33,284 nucleotides of DNA from an uncultured Collinsella sp. (GCA_937934355.1 CALGZY010000202.1:1-33284); one strand, 5' to 3'. Positions 8,165-16,706 are shown, counted from the first letter of the stretch. Numbers and translations are program-made. The notes: generated by a model from the letters alone, not told the origin.

Positions 8165-9931
8165 TTACTTCGAGAGTTGCTCGCTTACGAAGGCGAGAGA
8201 CTTGTCGCCGTTCTGGGAGAGCTCGATGTACTGCTTACCGCGGCAGGCGACGCATTTGTTGCCCACGCGCTCGCAGTCCTTCTGCAGGTCGGCCAGGTAG
8301 CTTGCGGCCTGCGGGGCCAGGACGACCAGGTCAAAGTCGGGGAGCATGTCAACGTGGTTGCCATAGGCCTCGGCAGCGGTCTCAAGATTGATGCCGCGCT
8401 CTTTGGCAGCCTTGGCCAGCGCGTTGGCGAGAAGGCCCGAGGTACCGCCGCCCTGGCAGAGCACGAGCACGCGCTTGCCGTTGAGGTCGCTGGCGGCCGT
8501 TGTCTCAGTGGCGACAACGGCGGGAGCGTCGGCCTTCACGGCCTCGACAGCAGCGCCGGCGGCAACGCTCTTGGCGTCAGCCTTGCCCTGGAAGGCATCG
8601 TTGAGCTTAGCGGCCTTCTCCGCGTTCTTGGCGGCGAGCTCCTCCTGGGAGATCTCGGCCTCCTCGGCGCACTTCTGGGCGTCATAGGCACGGAAGAACG
8701 GATAGTACAGGACGAAGTCGACGACCAGGATAAGGGCGAGCATCACAAAGGCGAGCGGCTGGAAGCCCAGGCCCATGATGGTGCCGATGGGGCCGGGGAC
8801 GGTCCAGGGCAGGGTGTACATAAAGCCGTTCATGCCCAAGAAGTCGATAAAGATCTTGAGGATCCAGATGTTGGCGATCGGGGCAAAGACAAACGGGACA
8901 AAGAAGACGGGATTGAGCACGATGGGTGCGGCGAACAGCAGCGGCTCGTTGACGGCAAAGCACACGGGGACGATGGCGGCCTTACCGACGGCGCGCATCT
9001 CCTGGGACTTGGCCAGGAAGCAGAACATAAAGACCAGGACGAGCGTGGCGCCGGTGCCACCCATGCAGACGACGAAGTACTGGGCGCCCTGGGTCAGGAC
9101 AGCGGAAGCGTGCTGGCCAGCCTGGAACGCAGCCAGGTTGTCGGTCATGTTGGCAACGAGAGCGGCGGCGATGGCGGGCTCGACGATCGAGGGGCCGTGG
9201 ACGCCGACGAACCAGAAGAGGCTCATGGCGCCGTAGATCACAGCGAGGCCGATATAGCCGTCGGCAGCGGTGAACAGGGGCTGGAACACCTGGATGACGC
9301 CCTGGGCAAAGCAGAAGCCAAAAGCAGCGCGGAAGACGATGTCAAAAACCCAAAAGACGGTGATGCAGACGGAGAAGGGGATGATGTCCTTGAAGGTCTG
9401 CGAGATGTTGGGCGGAACCTGCTCGGGCATCTTGACGGTGATGTTGCGCTTAATGAAGAACTTGTAGATGATGCCGGTCACAAACGCAGCGATGAAAGCG
9501 GTCAGCAGGCCCTTGGAACCAAGGTAGGTGGTGTTGAAACCGCTGGCGGCGTCCGTGGCGATCGTGTCGCTCGAAAGGAGCAAGAAGCCGATGATGGCCG
9601 CGCACATGCATGAGATAAAGTTAATCTGGTTATTCTTGGGCAGGTCGCGGTTCTGAGCGTCGGCGAAGTGCTTGGCCGTGGTGGCGGCGCAGGCGATGGC
9701 CAGGATGCCCATGGAGTAGTTGTAGCACTTCCACAGGGCGTTGTTGATGTCATCGGGCCAGTAGAAACCCCAGATGTTGGGGACCGAGGCTACCAGGCAG
9801 AAGATGGACGAGAAGATGATGATGGGGATGACGGAGATAAAGCCGTCGCGGATCGCCTTGAGGTACTTGTTGCGGGCGATCGCGTTGAAAAAGGGCTGGC
9901 CTTTTTCGATGGTGGCGATGAGTTGCTCCAT
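8165..9931 (-). CDS. lacE: PTS lactose-family EIICB permease, copy 2
   Basis: A 588-residue EIIC-EIIB fusion. The EIIC part (about 1-425) contains GVHGPSIVEP and NEPLLFAAP. An Ala/Glu/Lys-rich linker (about 430-480) leads to an EIIB domain with phosphocysteine Cys492 in LVLCQGGGTSGLL. It transports and phosphorylates a beta-galactoside, probably lactose, and needs a separate EIIA. It is transcribed before lacG copy 2 and divergently from a LacI gene, with two ACGT-centred operators between them. Beyond the conserved motifs it has diverged considerably from copy 1, including in several EIIC segments that could affect substrate choice. Confidence 0.9.
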   Translation of the reverse strand: MEQLIATIEKGQPFFNAIARNKYLKAIRDGFISVIPIIIFSSIFCLVASVPNIWGFYWPDDINNALWKCYNYSMGILAIACAATTAKHFADAQNRDLPKNNQINFISCMCAAIIGFLLLSSDTIATDAASGFNTTYLGSKGLLTAFIAAFVTGIIYKFFIKRNITVKMPEQVPPNISQTFKDIIPFSVCITVFWVFDIVFRAAFGFCFAQGVIQVFQPLFTAADGYIGLAVIYGAMSLFWFVGVHGPSIVEPAIAAALVANMTDNLAAFQAGQHASAVLTQGAQYFVVCMGGTGATLVLVFMFCFLAKSQEMRAVGKAAIVPVCFAVNEPLLFAAPIVLNPVFFVPFVFAPIANIWILKIFIDFLGMNGFMYTLPWTVPGPIGTIMGLGFQPLAFVMLALILVVDFVLYYPFFRAYDAQKCAEEAEISQEELAAKNAEKAAKLNDAFQGKADAKSVAAGAAVEAVKADAPAVVATETTAASDLNGKRVLVLCQGGGTSGLLANALAKAAKERGINLETAAEAYGNHVDMLPDFDLVVLAPQAASYLADLQKDCERVGNKCVACRGKQYIELSQNGDKSLAFVSEQLSK

Positions 9932-9990
9932 GCAATGCTCCTAAGAGTCGGTGGGTTAGCAACGATGGTAGCTTTTGGCGTTCGGTTGCC

Positions 9991-10130
9991 AAAATGTTGA
10001 CGTTGCCATTTTGCGACACAAAAAAAGACGCGAACCGGTGGTTCCTGTGCCTGCGAACCGTCGATTCCTTATGCGTAAACGTTTGAGCCGCCCGGTGGCT
10101 CTGTGTTTGCACAATGGCAACGTTAACATT
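9991..10130. promoter_or_regulatory. LacI-type operators for cassette 2
   Basis: Two imperfect palindromes lie in the 357-bp divergent region. The site at 9991-10012 has AAAATG and CATTTT ends around TTG-ACGT-TGC. The site at 10113-10130 reads AATG-GCA-ACGT-TAA-CATT. Both fit TG-N3-ACGT-N3-CA. A weaker AAACGTTT site is centred near 10080. I see no gene in this gap. Confidence 0.7.
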
Positions 10131-10288
10131 TGGGCGCCAAAAGCCGTTTGGGGAAGCAAAAATGTCGGTGAACGGTAGGTTTTGGGTGGTGAGCGTATGG
10201 TGGGGGAGGCGTTGGATATACTTGAAGGCGTTAAAAATGACTGCGTAGGGTGCCACCAATGGCATCGTCGACATAGAAAGATCGACCT

Positions 10289-11293
10289 ATGGCCGCTGTT
10301 AAAAAATCGGTTTCCGTTAAGGATGTGGCGCGTCTCGCGGGCGTCTCGGAGCAGACAGTCTCGCGTACGGTGCACGATTCGCCCAGCGTGCGCCCCGAGA
10401 CCAAGGAGCGCGTGCGTGCCGCCATGCGCGAGCTGGGGTATCGCCCCAATTTTGCCGGTCGATCGCTGCGCCGCGGTAAGTTTAAGACCGTCGGCGTCGC
10501 CATGTTCAACATTACTGGCACCGGCAACCTCGACCGTATGGAGGGCTTTGCCGCCGCGGCCGACAAACACGGCTATGCCATCACCCTCACTAAAGTAGAT
10601 GGACACCCCTATACCCTCGAGAGCGCATCGTCGCGTATGAGCGCACTGCCGGTGGACGGTATGGTCGTGATTATGAACCGCATGCCGGCGGACTTTGGAA
10701 CCTTTGAACCGCTGCCCGGCATGCAGACGGTGCTCGTTACGATGTTGGAGCACCCGCTGTGCTCGACGGTCGATAACGACCAGTTCGATTGCTCGCGCCA
10801 GGTGGTCGAGTACTTGCTGGAGCAGGGGCACAAGACCGTGCACTTTATCTCGTGCCCCGAGCGCTCGCTTTCGGGCATGCGGCGCGAGGAAGGCTGGCGT
10901 GAGACATTGCGTGCGCATGGCATTGAGCCACCGCAGCTCGTGCGCGGCGACTGGACGGCGCAGAGCGGATATGCTGCCGGCCAGGTGCTTGCGGATGATC
11001 CGACCTGTACGGCCATTTATGCCTCCAACGATGCCATGGCCTACGGCTGCATTCGCGGGCTCGAGTCGCGCGGAAAGCGCGTGCCCCAGGACGTGAGCGT
11101 GGTGGGTGTTGACGATAGTCTGGGCGATATCGTGCCCGATTGTCGCCTGACCACGGTGCGCTTTGACAACAAGCGCGTCGGCATGTGGGCGGTCGACAAG
11201 ATTGCCGGCGCCGAGGGCGTTGCACCTGGTGTAGAGCACATGCTGTTTCCGGGCGTGCTCGTCGAGGGCGATACGGTGCGCGATATACGCTAG
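10289..11293 (+). CDS. LacI-family transcriptional regulator, cassette 2
   Basis: 334 residues with a LacI helix-turn-helix at the start (VSVKDVARLAGVSEQTVSRT) and a full sensor domain ending in the VSVVGVDDS region. It probably represses the divergent lacE-lacG copy 2. Its layout and sequence parallel the cassette 1 regulator, supporting duplication of the whole three-gene set. The ATG start has only a weak purine-rich site upstream, so expression may be low, as is common for repressors. It may also act on lacF downstream, but the lacF promoter shows different motifs. Confidence 0.88.
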   Translation: MAAVKKSVSVKDVARLAGVSEQTVSRTVHDSPSVRPETKERVRAAMRELGYRPNFAGRSLRRGKFKTVGVAMFNITGTGNLDRMEGFAAAADKHGYAITLTKVDGHPYTLESASSRMSALPVDGMVVIMNRMPADFGTFEPLPGMQTVLVTMLEHPLCSTVDNDQFDCSRQVVEYLLEQGHKTVHFISCPERSLSGMRREEGWRETLRAHGIEPPQLVRGDWTAQSGYAAGQVLADDPTCTAIYASNDAMAYGCIRGLESRGKRVPQDVSVVGVDDSLGDIVPDCRLTTVRFDNKRVGMWAVDKIAGAEGVAPGVEHMLFPGVLVEGDTVRDIR

Positions 11294-11334
11294 GATGCGG
11301 ACCCGTTTGGTTGCCGATAATTGTGTTTGATATT

Positions 11335-11433
11335 GTTCGGATTGGTTTAAAAGCCGTTCACGGGTGAAAAGCAACCGTTCATAGCTCGAAATTGCATTTT
11401 GCGCTGTTCTTTTTTGTTTGAATGTTACTGTTC
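11335..11433 (+). promoter_or_regulatory. Candidate regulatory region upstream of lacF
   Basis: The 213-bp gap before lacF contains GTTC boxes at 11335, 11356 and 11377 (21 bp apart), then at 11407 and 11430. Two blocks, 11405-11416 (reverse of CAAAAAAGAACA) and GTTACTGTTC at 11424-11433, recur before lacA. The regulator is not identified. Confidence 0.5.
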
Positions 11434-11506
11434 CTACCATACACAACGCAGCGCGTATGCCAGGACGCGATGCTCTCCGTTGGTTCATATGTGAAAGGAA
11501 CGCAAT

Positions 11507-11845
11507 ATGGCAACCAAAGAAGAAATCTCGATGGTTGGATTCGAGATTGTCGCATATGCGGGCGACGCCCAGACTGATCTGCTTGCAGCGCTCGATGCTG
11601 CTCGCGAGGGCGATTTTGAGAAGGCCGAGCAGCTGCACAAGGATGCGAGCGATGCACTCATCGGTGCCCACGACACGCAGACCAAGCTGCTTTCGCAGGA
11701 GGCCGGCGGTGGCGAGATGGAGATGACCTTCATCATGGCCCATGCTCAGGATACTCTCATGACCACCATGATCCTGGAGAAGCAGGCCCGCTTTACCATC
11801 GATGCCTACAAGCGCATCGCTGAGCTCGAGGCCAAGCTCGCCTAA
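11507..11845 (+). CDS. lacF: PTS lactose-specific EIIA component
   Basis: This 112-residue helical protein matches EIIA-Lac (LacF), the cytoplasmic protein that passes phosphate from HPr to the EIIB cysteine. It shows the family pattern EIVAYAGDAQ near the start, and the phosphorylated residue is probably His79 in MAHAQDTLMTT, with Asp82 nearby as the usual metal-binding position. The length is typical. The ATG has an AAAGGA site eight bases upstream. It is monocistronic, with its own promoter region and a terminator directly after it, rather than lying beside lacE as in Lactococcus or Staphylococcus. As the only EIIA in the window, it probably serves both EIICB proteins. Confidence 0.93.
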   Translation: MATKEEISMVGFEIVAYAGDAQTDLLAALDAAREGDFEKAEQLHKDASDALIGAHDTQTKLLSQEAGGGEMEMTFIMAHAQDTLMTTMILEKQARFTIDAYKRIAELEAKLA

Positions 11846-11875
11846 CGAGCCCTCACAACCAAGTCCCCTTTCATA

Positions 11876-11907
11876 AGCCCTGCCGCTATCCGCAGCAGGG
11901 CTTTTTC
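11876..11907 (+). terminator. lacF terminator
   Basis: An eight-bp stem AGCCCTGC/GCAGGGCT (11876-11883 with 11895-11902) is followed by a T run. Confidence 0.85.
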
Positions 11908-11920
11908 TGTCCTCCTCCAA

Positions 11921-11985
11921 GTTGCGGTGAAATAGGGACTGAATAGGAGCCGGCGGGCGCAAAACAATCCCTATTCCACCGCAAC
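11921..11985. repeat. 18-bp inverted repeat, function unknown
   Basis: Arms 11921-11938 and 11968-11985 are inverted copies with one mismatch around 29 bases. The repeat has no T run and lies after the lacF terminator. It may be an intergenic mobile palindrome; I see no gene in this stretch. Confidence 0.6.
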
Positions 11986-12104
11986 TCATCCCGAGATAGT
12001 CATTGGGGACAGTCTTGTTGCGCTCCGTTCGTCCTCCCGTTCAGTTTTTTACTGGGTGGGTATACTTCCATCCGCAATACAGACCGGACTGAGGAGGTAT
12101 CCAA

Positions 12105-13127
12105 ATGCCAGGTAACGGGTCAATACAAAAAAGAGACGCGCACGAGGTGGCTTATGGGCGTCCTGTCCAGATAACCGAGCACACGACGGTAACCGAGCTG
12201 CAGCCCAGCCTGTCCGATGTCGTGTGCGCAAACAAAAAGCTGCAGATTGGCTTTATCGTTGCACTCGTGGTGCTGGCGCTGCTGTCGGGCTTTGTAGCTC
12301 GTCCGCATTTCGCCGATACCAAGACATGGGACTCCACCATCGAGGTCATCGATCAAAAGAAGGGCAATGTTTTGGCGCTCACGACCTCGTGCGTGGCGCT
12401 GTCTGCGGGCATTACCGCGCTGCCGGGTGATACGGGAACACCGGTTGCCGAGCAGCTCGCGCAGCTTTCAGGCAACCTTGGTATCGTGCTTGCCGTGCTA
12501 TACCTAGAGAAATATTTGCTCACGATTTTGTGGTCGGTTGGCTTGGGCATCTTAATCCCGTTTGCGTTGGTGCTCTTTGCGGTGTCGCTCGGCATTCACG
12601 GGCGCTGGAGCACGAGCGCTGTCCTGCGCCGTGTGGCGACACGCGTGCTGGTGGTTGCCGTGATCGGCATGGCGCTCGTGCCTGCAAGCGTATGGGTGTC
12701 GCAAAAGGTCGATGAAACGTATCGCGTAAGTATTAAGCAAGCTGAGCAAAAGGCTGCGGACGCGGCCGACACCACGGACAAGTCAGCCGAGACCAGCTCA
12801 AAATCGAACAAGAAAAAATCCGAGGCCACGGAGTCCAAAAACGTGCTCGAGCAGTTGACTGATGGGGCCTCGAGCCTTGTTACGTCGGTGACCAGCGGTG
12901 CCAAGCAGATGACCGACGAGATCGTGCAGCAGGTGACCGACCTCATCGAAGGCGTCATCGTGATGATCGTGACTTCGTGCGTTATCCCGCTGCTGGTGCT
13001 CGTGGCGTTCCTATGGCTGGGACACGTGCTGCTGGGGATTGATATTTCGGGCCCGGCGAACTATTTGACGGGTCGTTTCTTGAGTGCTCCTTCCAAGCAC
13101 GCCAAAAAGGGTGGGCAGTCTGAGTAG
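12105..13127 (+). CDS. Hypothetical multi-pass membrane protein
   Basis: I do not recognise this 340-residue protein. It has a charged N-terminus (1-45), a hydrophobic segment at about 47-65, an extracytoplasmic-looking stretch at about 66-120, two close hydrophobic segments at about 125-165, another at 180-198, a polar Lys/Ser/Ala/Glu-rich part at about 205-280 that could be a coiled coil, and a final hydrophobic segment at about 283-311. A strong AGGAGG site supports the ATG. It is a single gene between two terminators, so its function cannot be inferred from an operon. The placement between lacF and lacA may be coincidental. Confidence 0.75.
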   Translation: MPGNGSIQKRDAHEVAYGRPVQITEHTTVTELQPSLSDVVCANKKLQIGFIVALVVLALLSGFVARPHFADTKTWDSTIEVIDQKKGNVLALTTSCVALSAGITALPGDTGTPVAEQLAQLSGNLGIVLAVLYLEKYLLTILWSVGLGILIPFALVLFAVSLGIHGRWSTSAVLRRVATRVLVVAVIGMALVPASVWVSQKVDETYRVSIKQAEQKAADAADTTDKSAETSSKSNKKKSEATESKNVLEQLTDGASSLVTSVTSGAKQMTDEIVQQVTDLIEGVIVMIVTSCVIPLLVLVAFLWLGHVLLGIDISGPANYLTGRFLSAPSKHAKKGGQSE

Positions 13128-13161
13128 GCGGCAAAGCGATCTTTGGAAAACCAACCGTAAG

Positions 13162-13198
13162 AAGGGCGGCCGAGATGCGTTCTCGGTCGCCCTTTTTG
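13162..13198 (+). terminator. Terminator after the membrane protein gene
   Basis: A stem of 7 plus 6 bp (13162-13168 with 13188-13194, and 13170-13175 with 13181-13186) is followed by five T. Confidence 0.88.
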
Positions 13199-13269
13199 TT
13201 TGTTGAATACGTGACAAGCCGGGTATTCCCTGAATCCAAACGGTCAGCAATCATCCGTGAACGATATTT

Positions 13270-13342
13270 GTTCAAAAAAGAACAAAGATAAACAAATAGT
13301 TGTTGCAGTTACTGTTCGAATGTGTTCAAATAAACATGAACA
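13270..13342 (+). promoter_or_regulatory. Candidate lacAB regulatory region
   Basis: An AT-rich stretch holds a TTTGTTC/GAACAAA palindrome around 13268-13286, CAAAAAAGAACA at 13273-13284, GTTACTGTTC at 13308-13317, and further GTTC/GAAC boxes at 13324 and 13339. The 12-bp and 10-bp blocks also occur before lacF, which points to a shared regulator. Confidence 0.5.
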
Positions 13343-13436
13343 GTGAAGAACCGCACATTCAGATGCCCGGACCTGAACGCGATTCAACACTTCCAAACAG
13401 AAACTACGCACCTGCGTATCTCTCAAGGAGGATGTC

Positions 13437-13865
13437 ATGAGGGTTGTAATCGCTTCCGATGCCGACGGTATGTCGATGAAGGAGTCCATCAAGGAGATGC
13501 TCATCGCCGACGGTCACGAGGTCGTCGACTATTCTGAGACCCCTGCCGCGGACTTTGTCGATTCCGCGACCGCCGTTGCCAAGGACCTGCTGGAGCACAA
13601 GGATTCCCAGGGCTTCGCATTCGATAAGTACGGCGTCGGCTCCTATATGGCCGCCGTCAAGATTAAGGGCATGGTCGTCGCCAACATTTCCGACGAGCGT
13701 TCCGCTTACATGACCCGCGAGCACAACGGCTCGCGCATGGTCACCATGGGCCCGGGCGTTGTGGGCACCGAGGTCGCCAAGAAGATCGCCCGCGAGTTCC
13801 TGCGCGCCCAGTACGCCGGCGGCCGTCACCAGATCCGTGTCGACATGCTCAACAAGATGGCCTAA
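13437..13865 (+). CDS. lacA: Galactose-6-phosphate isomerase subunit LacA
   Basis: This 142-residue protein is a RpiB/LacA fold subunit. With LacB it converts galactose-6-phosphate to tagatose-6-phosphate. Matches to known LacA include KIKGMVVANISDERSAYMTR (residues about 76-95) and the C-terminal GGRHQIRVDMLNKM. The length equals the usual 141-142. An AAGGAGG site lies seven bases before the ATG. lacB follows 63 bp downstream in the same direction. Confidence 0.95.
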   Translation: MRVVIASDADGMSMKESIKEMLIADGHEVVDYSETPAADFVDSATAVAKDLLEHKDSQGFAFDKYGVGSYMAAVKIKGMVVANISDERSAYMTREHNGSRMVTMGPGVVGTEVAKKIAREFLRAQYAGGRHQIRVDMLNKMA

Positions 13866-13928
13866 CGAGAGCCACCGAGAACTCGAACTTCTACCTCAAC
13901 TTGTGAATTCAGACGAAAGGACGTTCTG

Positions 13929-14453
13929 ATGAAGAAGACCATCGCAATCGGTTGCGACCATATCGTTACGGACGAGAAGATCTATCTGGCCGACCGCCTG
14001 GAGCAGGCTGGCTACAAGGTGCTCGACTGCGGCACCTACAGCCACACCCGTACGCACTATCCCATCTACGGTAAGGCCGTGGGCGAGGCTGTTGCCAGCG
14101 GCAAGGCCGACTTTGGCGTGGCCCTGTGCGGCACCGGCATCGGCATCACCAACGCCGTCAACAAGGTCCCCGGCGCCCGTTGCGCCCTGGTCCGCGACAT
14201 GACCTCTGCCCTGTATGCCCGTCGTGAGCTCAACGCCAACATCGTGGGCTTTGGTGGCAAGATCACCGGCGAGTTCCTGATGGCCGATATCATGCTTGCC
14301 TTCCTGGAGGAGCCCTACGAGAAGACTCCCGAGCACGATGCCCTGATCGCCAAGATCGATGCCTGCAATAAGGCCGACGCCGAGGCTCAGGCTGACCCGC
14401 ACTTCTTTGACGAGTTCCTCGAGAAGTGGGACCGCGGCGAATACCACGACTAA
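13929..14453 (+). CDS. lacB: Galactose-6-phosphate isomerase subunit LacB
   Basis: This 174-residue partner of LacA has the family's [13 protein letters not shown] start, and [15 protein letters not shown] with the isomerase cysteine at residue 65. The length is close to the usual 171. Together with LacA it forms the galactose-6-phosphate isomerase that feeds the tagatose pathway. An AAAGGA site precedes the ATG. Transcription probably comes from the lacA promoter, and a 12-bp hairpin starts five bases after the stop codon. Confidence 0.95.
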   Translation: MKKTIAIGCDHIVTDEKIYLADRLEQAGYKVLDCGTYSHTRTHYPIYGKAVGEAVASGKADFGVALCGTGIGITNAVNKVPGARCALVRDMTSALYARRELNANIVGFGGKITGEFLMADIMLAFLEEPYEKTPEHDALIAKIDACNKADAEAQADPHFFDEFLEKWDRGEYHD

Positions 14454-14457
14454 GGAG

Positions 14458-14485
14458 GTTACGCGGTTTTACCAAACCGCGTAAC
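14458..14485. terminator. Hairpin after lacB, member of a GTTAC hairpin family
   Basis: A perfect 12-bp stem (14458-14469 with 14474-14485) has a TACC loop. There is no long T run, so termination is uncertain. A second copy with compensating changes lies after lacC (16707-16734), and both are followed a few bases later by CGACGCTGCGCG. Confidence 0.6.
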
Positions 14486-14501
14486 GGGTCGACGCTGCGC
14501 G

Positions 14502-14821
14502 ACGCTCGCTGACGTTGAGGGTGCCTGTGGGGTTACCGCTGTTGTTGCGAAGCGTTCTGGTACGGCAAGTTGCTCCGATAACACGTTTGCTTGCTGAGCT
14601 TGTGTGCTTCGCTCTTGGCGGTACTCGGCATTCTGCAGCTTTTCAATTGACGGCTCGCGTTTCTGTAATGGGGCGCGGGCCATTTTTCTATCAGCCCAAT
14701 TGGCTTGGCGGGTTTGGCGTGCATTGTTCTTTTGCGTGCGGCGCCGCCTCATTACCTTTGTGCTAAAGGCACGGCGTTCGCAATGGATCGTGCAAGATGA
14801 TATGTGAAGGAGAAGATTCCC
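14502..14821. other. 320-bp intergenic stretch before the lacX gene
   Basis: I see no convincing gene or RNA here. Short open frames lack ribosome-binding sites and resemble no family. The only clear signal is the AAGGAG site for the next gene near the end. Confidence 0.5.
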
Positions 14822-15703
14822 ATGGAGTTTGTTCTTGATAACGGTTCTATTCGTGTGGCACTGAGCACGGCTGGCGGATCGTTCACTTCGATTAAAGCCA
14901 ACGGTCGCGAGTACCTGTGGCAGGGCGACCCGGCGGTCTGGTCGGGCCAGGCACCCATTTGCTTCCCGATCTGCGGCGGCCTTCGTGACGGTCACGCAAT
15001 GACCACGGGCGGCCGCGAGGTAAAGCTCGCCCGCCACGGTTTTGCGCGCAAGCAGGAGTGGAAGCTCGAGGAACAGAGCGACAACATGGTTGCGCTGAGC
15101 CTAAGCTCTGCCGACCATGCCGAGTTGCTCGAGCAGTACCCGTATCCGTTTAAGATCGTTGCTCGTTACACGATCGATTCGGAAAAAGTGAACGTGTCCT
15201 ACGAGGTGACCAATGAGGGCACCGAGGACATGCCATTCTTTGTGGGCGGTCACCCCGGCTTTAAGTGTCCGCTCGACGAGGGCGAGTCCTATGACGACTA
15301 TGAGCTCCGTTTTGAGCAGCGTGAGGCCACCGAGCTCTGTACTGCCGTTCCCTCGACGGGCCTGATTGATGTTGAGCATCGCAGCAAGAACCCGATGGTC
15401 GGCCACGACTTGCCGCTTACCCACGAACTCTTCGACTTCGCGGAGACCATCTTTGACGTGCTTGAGAGCCGCGTGGTTACGCTGACCAAGAAAACTGAGG
15501 ACAAGGGCGTGCGCCTGACGTTCCCCGATATGCCGTACCTGATTGTGTGGAGCAAGCCCGAGGGCGACTTTGTGGCTGTTGAACCGTGGGGCGGCCTGTC
15601 CACCTGCTCCGACGAGGACGATATTCTGGAGCACAAGCGTGGCTGCCTGGTTGCCAAGCCGGGGGAGACCGTTACCCGCGGCTTTGAGATCGAGATCCTT
15701 TAA
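14822..15703 (+). CDS. lacX: Aldose 1-epimerase family protein, LacX type
   Basis: This 293-residue galactose-mutarotase-like protein belongs to the branch represented by LacX of the Lactococcus lac operon. Visible family signatures are ARHGFAR (about 73-79), FFVGGHPGF (about 138-146) and VAVEPWGGLST near residue 253, with His and Glu in the usual catalytic positions. It probably interconverts anomers of galactose or of a phosphorylated sugar; the exact substrate of LacX proteins is not settled. The ATG at 14822 is preferred because AAGGAG lies just upstream; the GTG at 14804 falls inside that site. lacC follows after 53 bp, so the two probably form an operon. Confidence 0.88.
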   Translation: MEFVLDNGSIRVALSTAGGSFTSIKANGREYLWQGDPAVWSGQAPICFPICGGLRDGHAMTTGGREVKLARHGFARKQEWKLEEQSDNMVALSLSSADHAELLEQYPYPFKIVARYTIDSEKVNVSYEVTNEGTEDMPFFVGGHPGFKCPLDEGESYDDYELRFEQREATELCTAVPSTGLIDVEHRSKNPMVGHDLPLTHELFDFAETIFDVLESRVVTLTKKTEDKGVRLTFPDMPYLIVWSKPEGDFVAVEPWGGLSTCSDEDDILEHKRGCLVAKPGETVTRGFEIEIL

Positions 15704-15720
15704 CGAGTTATCGTATGTTT

Positions 15721-15740
15721 GGGGCGGGTCATGCCGCCCC
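15721..15740 (+). other. Intercistronic hairpin before lacC
   Basis: A seven-bp GC stem (15721-15727 with 15734-15740) lies directly ahead of the lacC ribosome-binding site. It could modulate lacC translation or protect mRNA (inference). Confidence 0.45.
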
Positions 15741-15756
15741 GGAACAGGAGTTCAAT

Positions 15757-16692
15757 ATGATTCTGACCGTTACCATGAACCCGTCGATCGATACGCGCTA
15801 TCAACTCGACAAGCTGATAATCGACGACGTTAACCGCGTGACGCCCGAAAAGACCGCTGGCGGTAAGGGCCTCAACGTGAGCCGTGTGCTGCTGCAGCTG
15901 GGCGACGACGTGCTCGCGACCGGCCTGCTCGGCGGCCACATGGGTGCCTATATGGCTGAGCTTATGGATGCCGACGGCGTCAAGAACGACTTTGTGCCCA
16001 TCGCCGGTGAGACGCGCATTTGCCTGAATATCCTGCACGAGGGCAATCAGACCGAGCTTTTGGAGAGCGGTCCGCAGATCGCCCCGGCCGAGCTCGAGGC
16101 CTTTACGGCCAAGTTTGCCGAGCTTGCAGCGAAGGCGGACGTTGTGACGCTTTCGGGCTCGCTGCCGCGTGGGGTCGATGCCGGCTACTATGCCGAGCTC
16201 GTCAAGATCGCCGAGGAGGCGGGCGCCAAGGTGCTGCTCGACACCTCGGGTGCATCGCTGGAGGCCGCGCTGGAGTCCGACGCTAAGCCTGAGCTCGTAA
16301 AGCCCAACCTGACCGAGATTAACGGCCTGCTGGGTACGTCCTTTACGACCGATGATGTCGATGCCCTGCGCGAGGCGCTTGCCGCCGATGACCGCTTTGC
16401 CGGTATTCCCTGGGTTGTCGTTTCGATGGGCGCTGCCGGTTCGGTGGGCTTCCATGAGGGCCGCGCGTTCCGCGCCAAGACGCCCGCGATTGCGGCTGTG
16501 AACGCAACGGGTTCCGGTGACTCGACCATCGCCGGCTTTGCGCATGCCATTGCGGCTGGTGCCGACGACGTCACGGTGCTCAAGACCGCCAATACCTGCG
16601 GCAAGCTCAACGCCATGGATCCCAAGACCGGCCACCTGGTCATGGACCGCTGGGACGAGATCTACAACAACGTTGAAGTAACGGAGCTCTAG
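15757..16692 (+). CDS. lacC: Tagatose-6-phosphate kinase (PfkB family)
   Basis: A 311-residue PfkB-family sugar kinase of the LacC/FruK branch. It shows TLTMNPSID-type entry residues (MILTVTMNPSID), the GGKGLNVSR sugar-binding motif at about 39-47, and the C-terminal NATGSGDSTIAGF signature whose Asp is the catalytic base. It probably phosphorylates tagatose-6-phosphate to tagatose-1,6-bisphosphate. The neighbouring lacAB and lacX genes make this more likely than 1-phosphofructokinase. The ATG at 15757 has AGGAG upstream; the open frame extends upstream without a better start. No lacD follows; a class II aldolase at 25.25 kb may complete the pathway. Confidence 0.9.
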   Translation: MILTVTMNPSIDTRYQLDKLIIDDVNRVTPEKTAGGKGLNVSRVLLQLGDDVLATGLLGGHMGAYMAELMDADGVKNDFVPIAGETRICLNILHEGNQTELLESGPQIAPAELEAFTAKFAELAAKADVVTLSGSLPRGVDAGYYAELVKIAEEAGAKVLLDTSGASLEAALESDAKPELVKPNLTEINGLLGTSFTTDDVDALREALAADDRFAGIPWVVVSMGAAGSVGFHEGRAFRAKTPAIAAVNATGSGDSTIAGFAHAIAAGADDVTVLKTANTCGKLNAMDPKTGHLVMDRWDEIYNNVEVTEL

Positions 16693-16706
16693 AGTTACGG
16701 CGTCGA

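Noticed and set aside
9956..11989. A 677-residue open frame opposite lacI copy 2 and lacF
   Set aside because: It crosses two genes with clear motifs and a terminator on the plus strand, and its sequence is not protein-like.
14502..14821. A tRNA or small RNA gene in the gap before lacX
   Set aside because: I could not find a cloverleaf or a strong promoter-terminator pair in this stretch.
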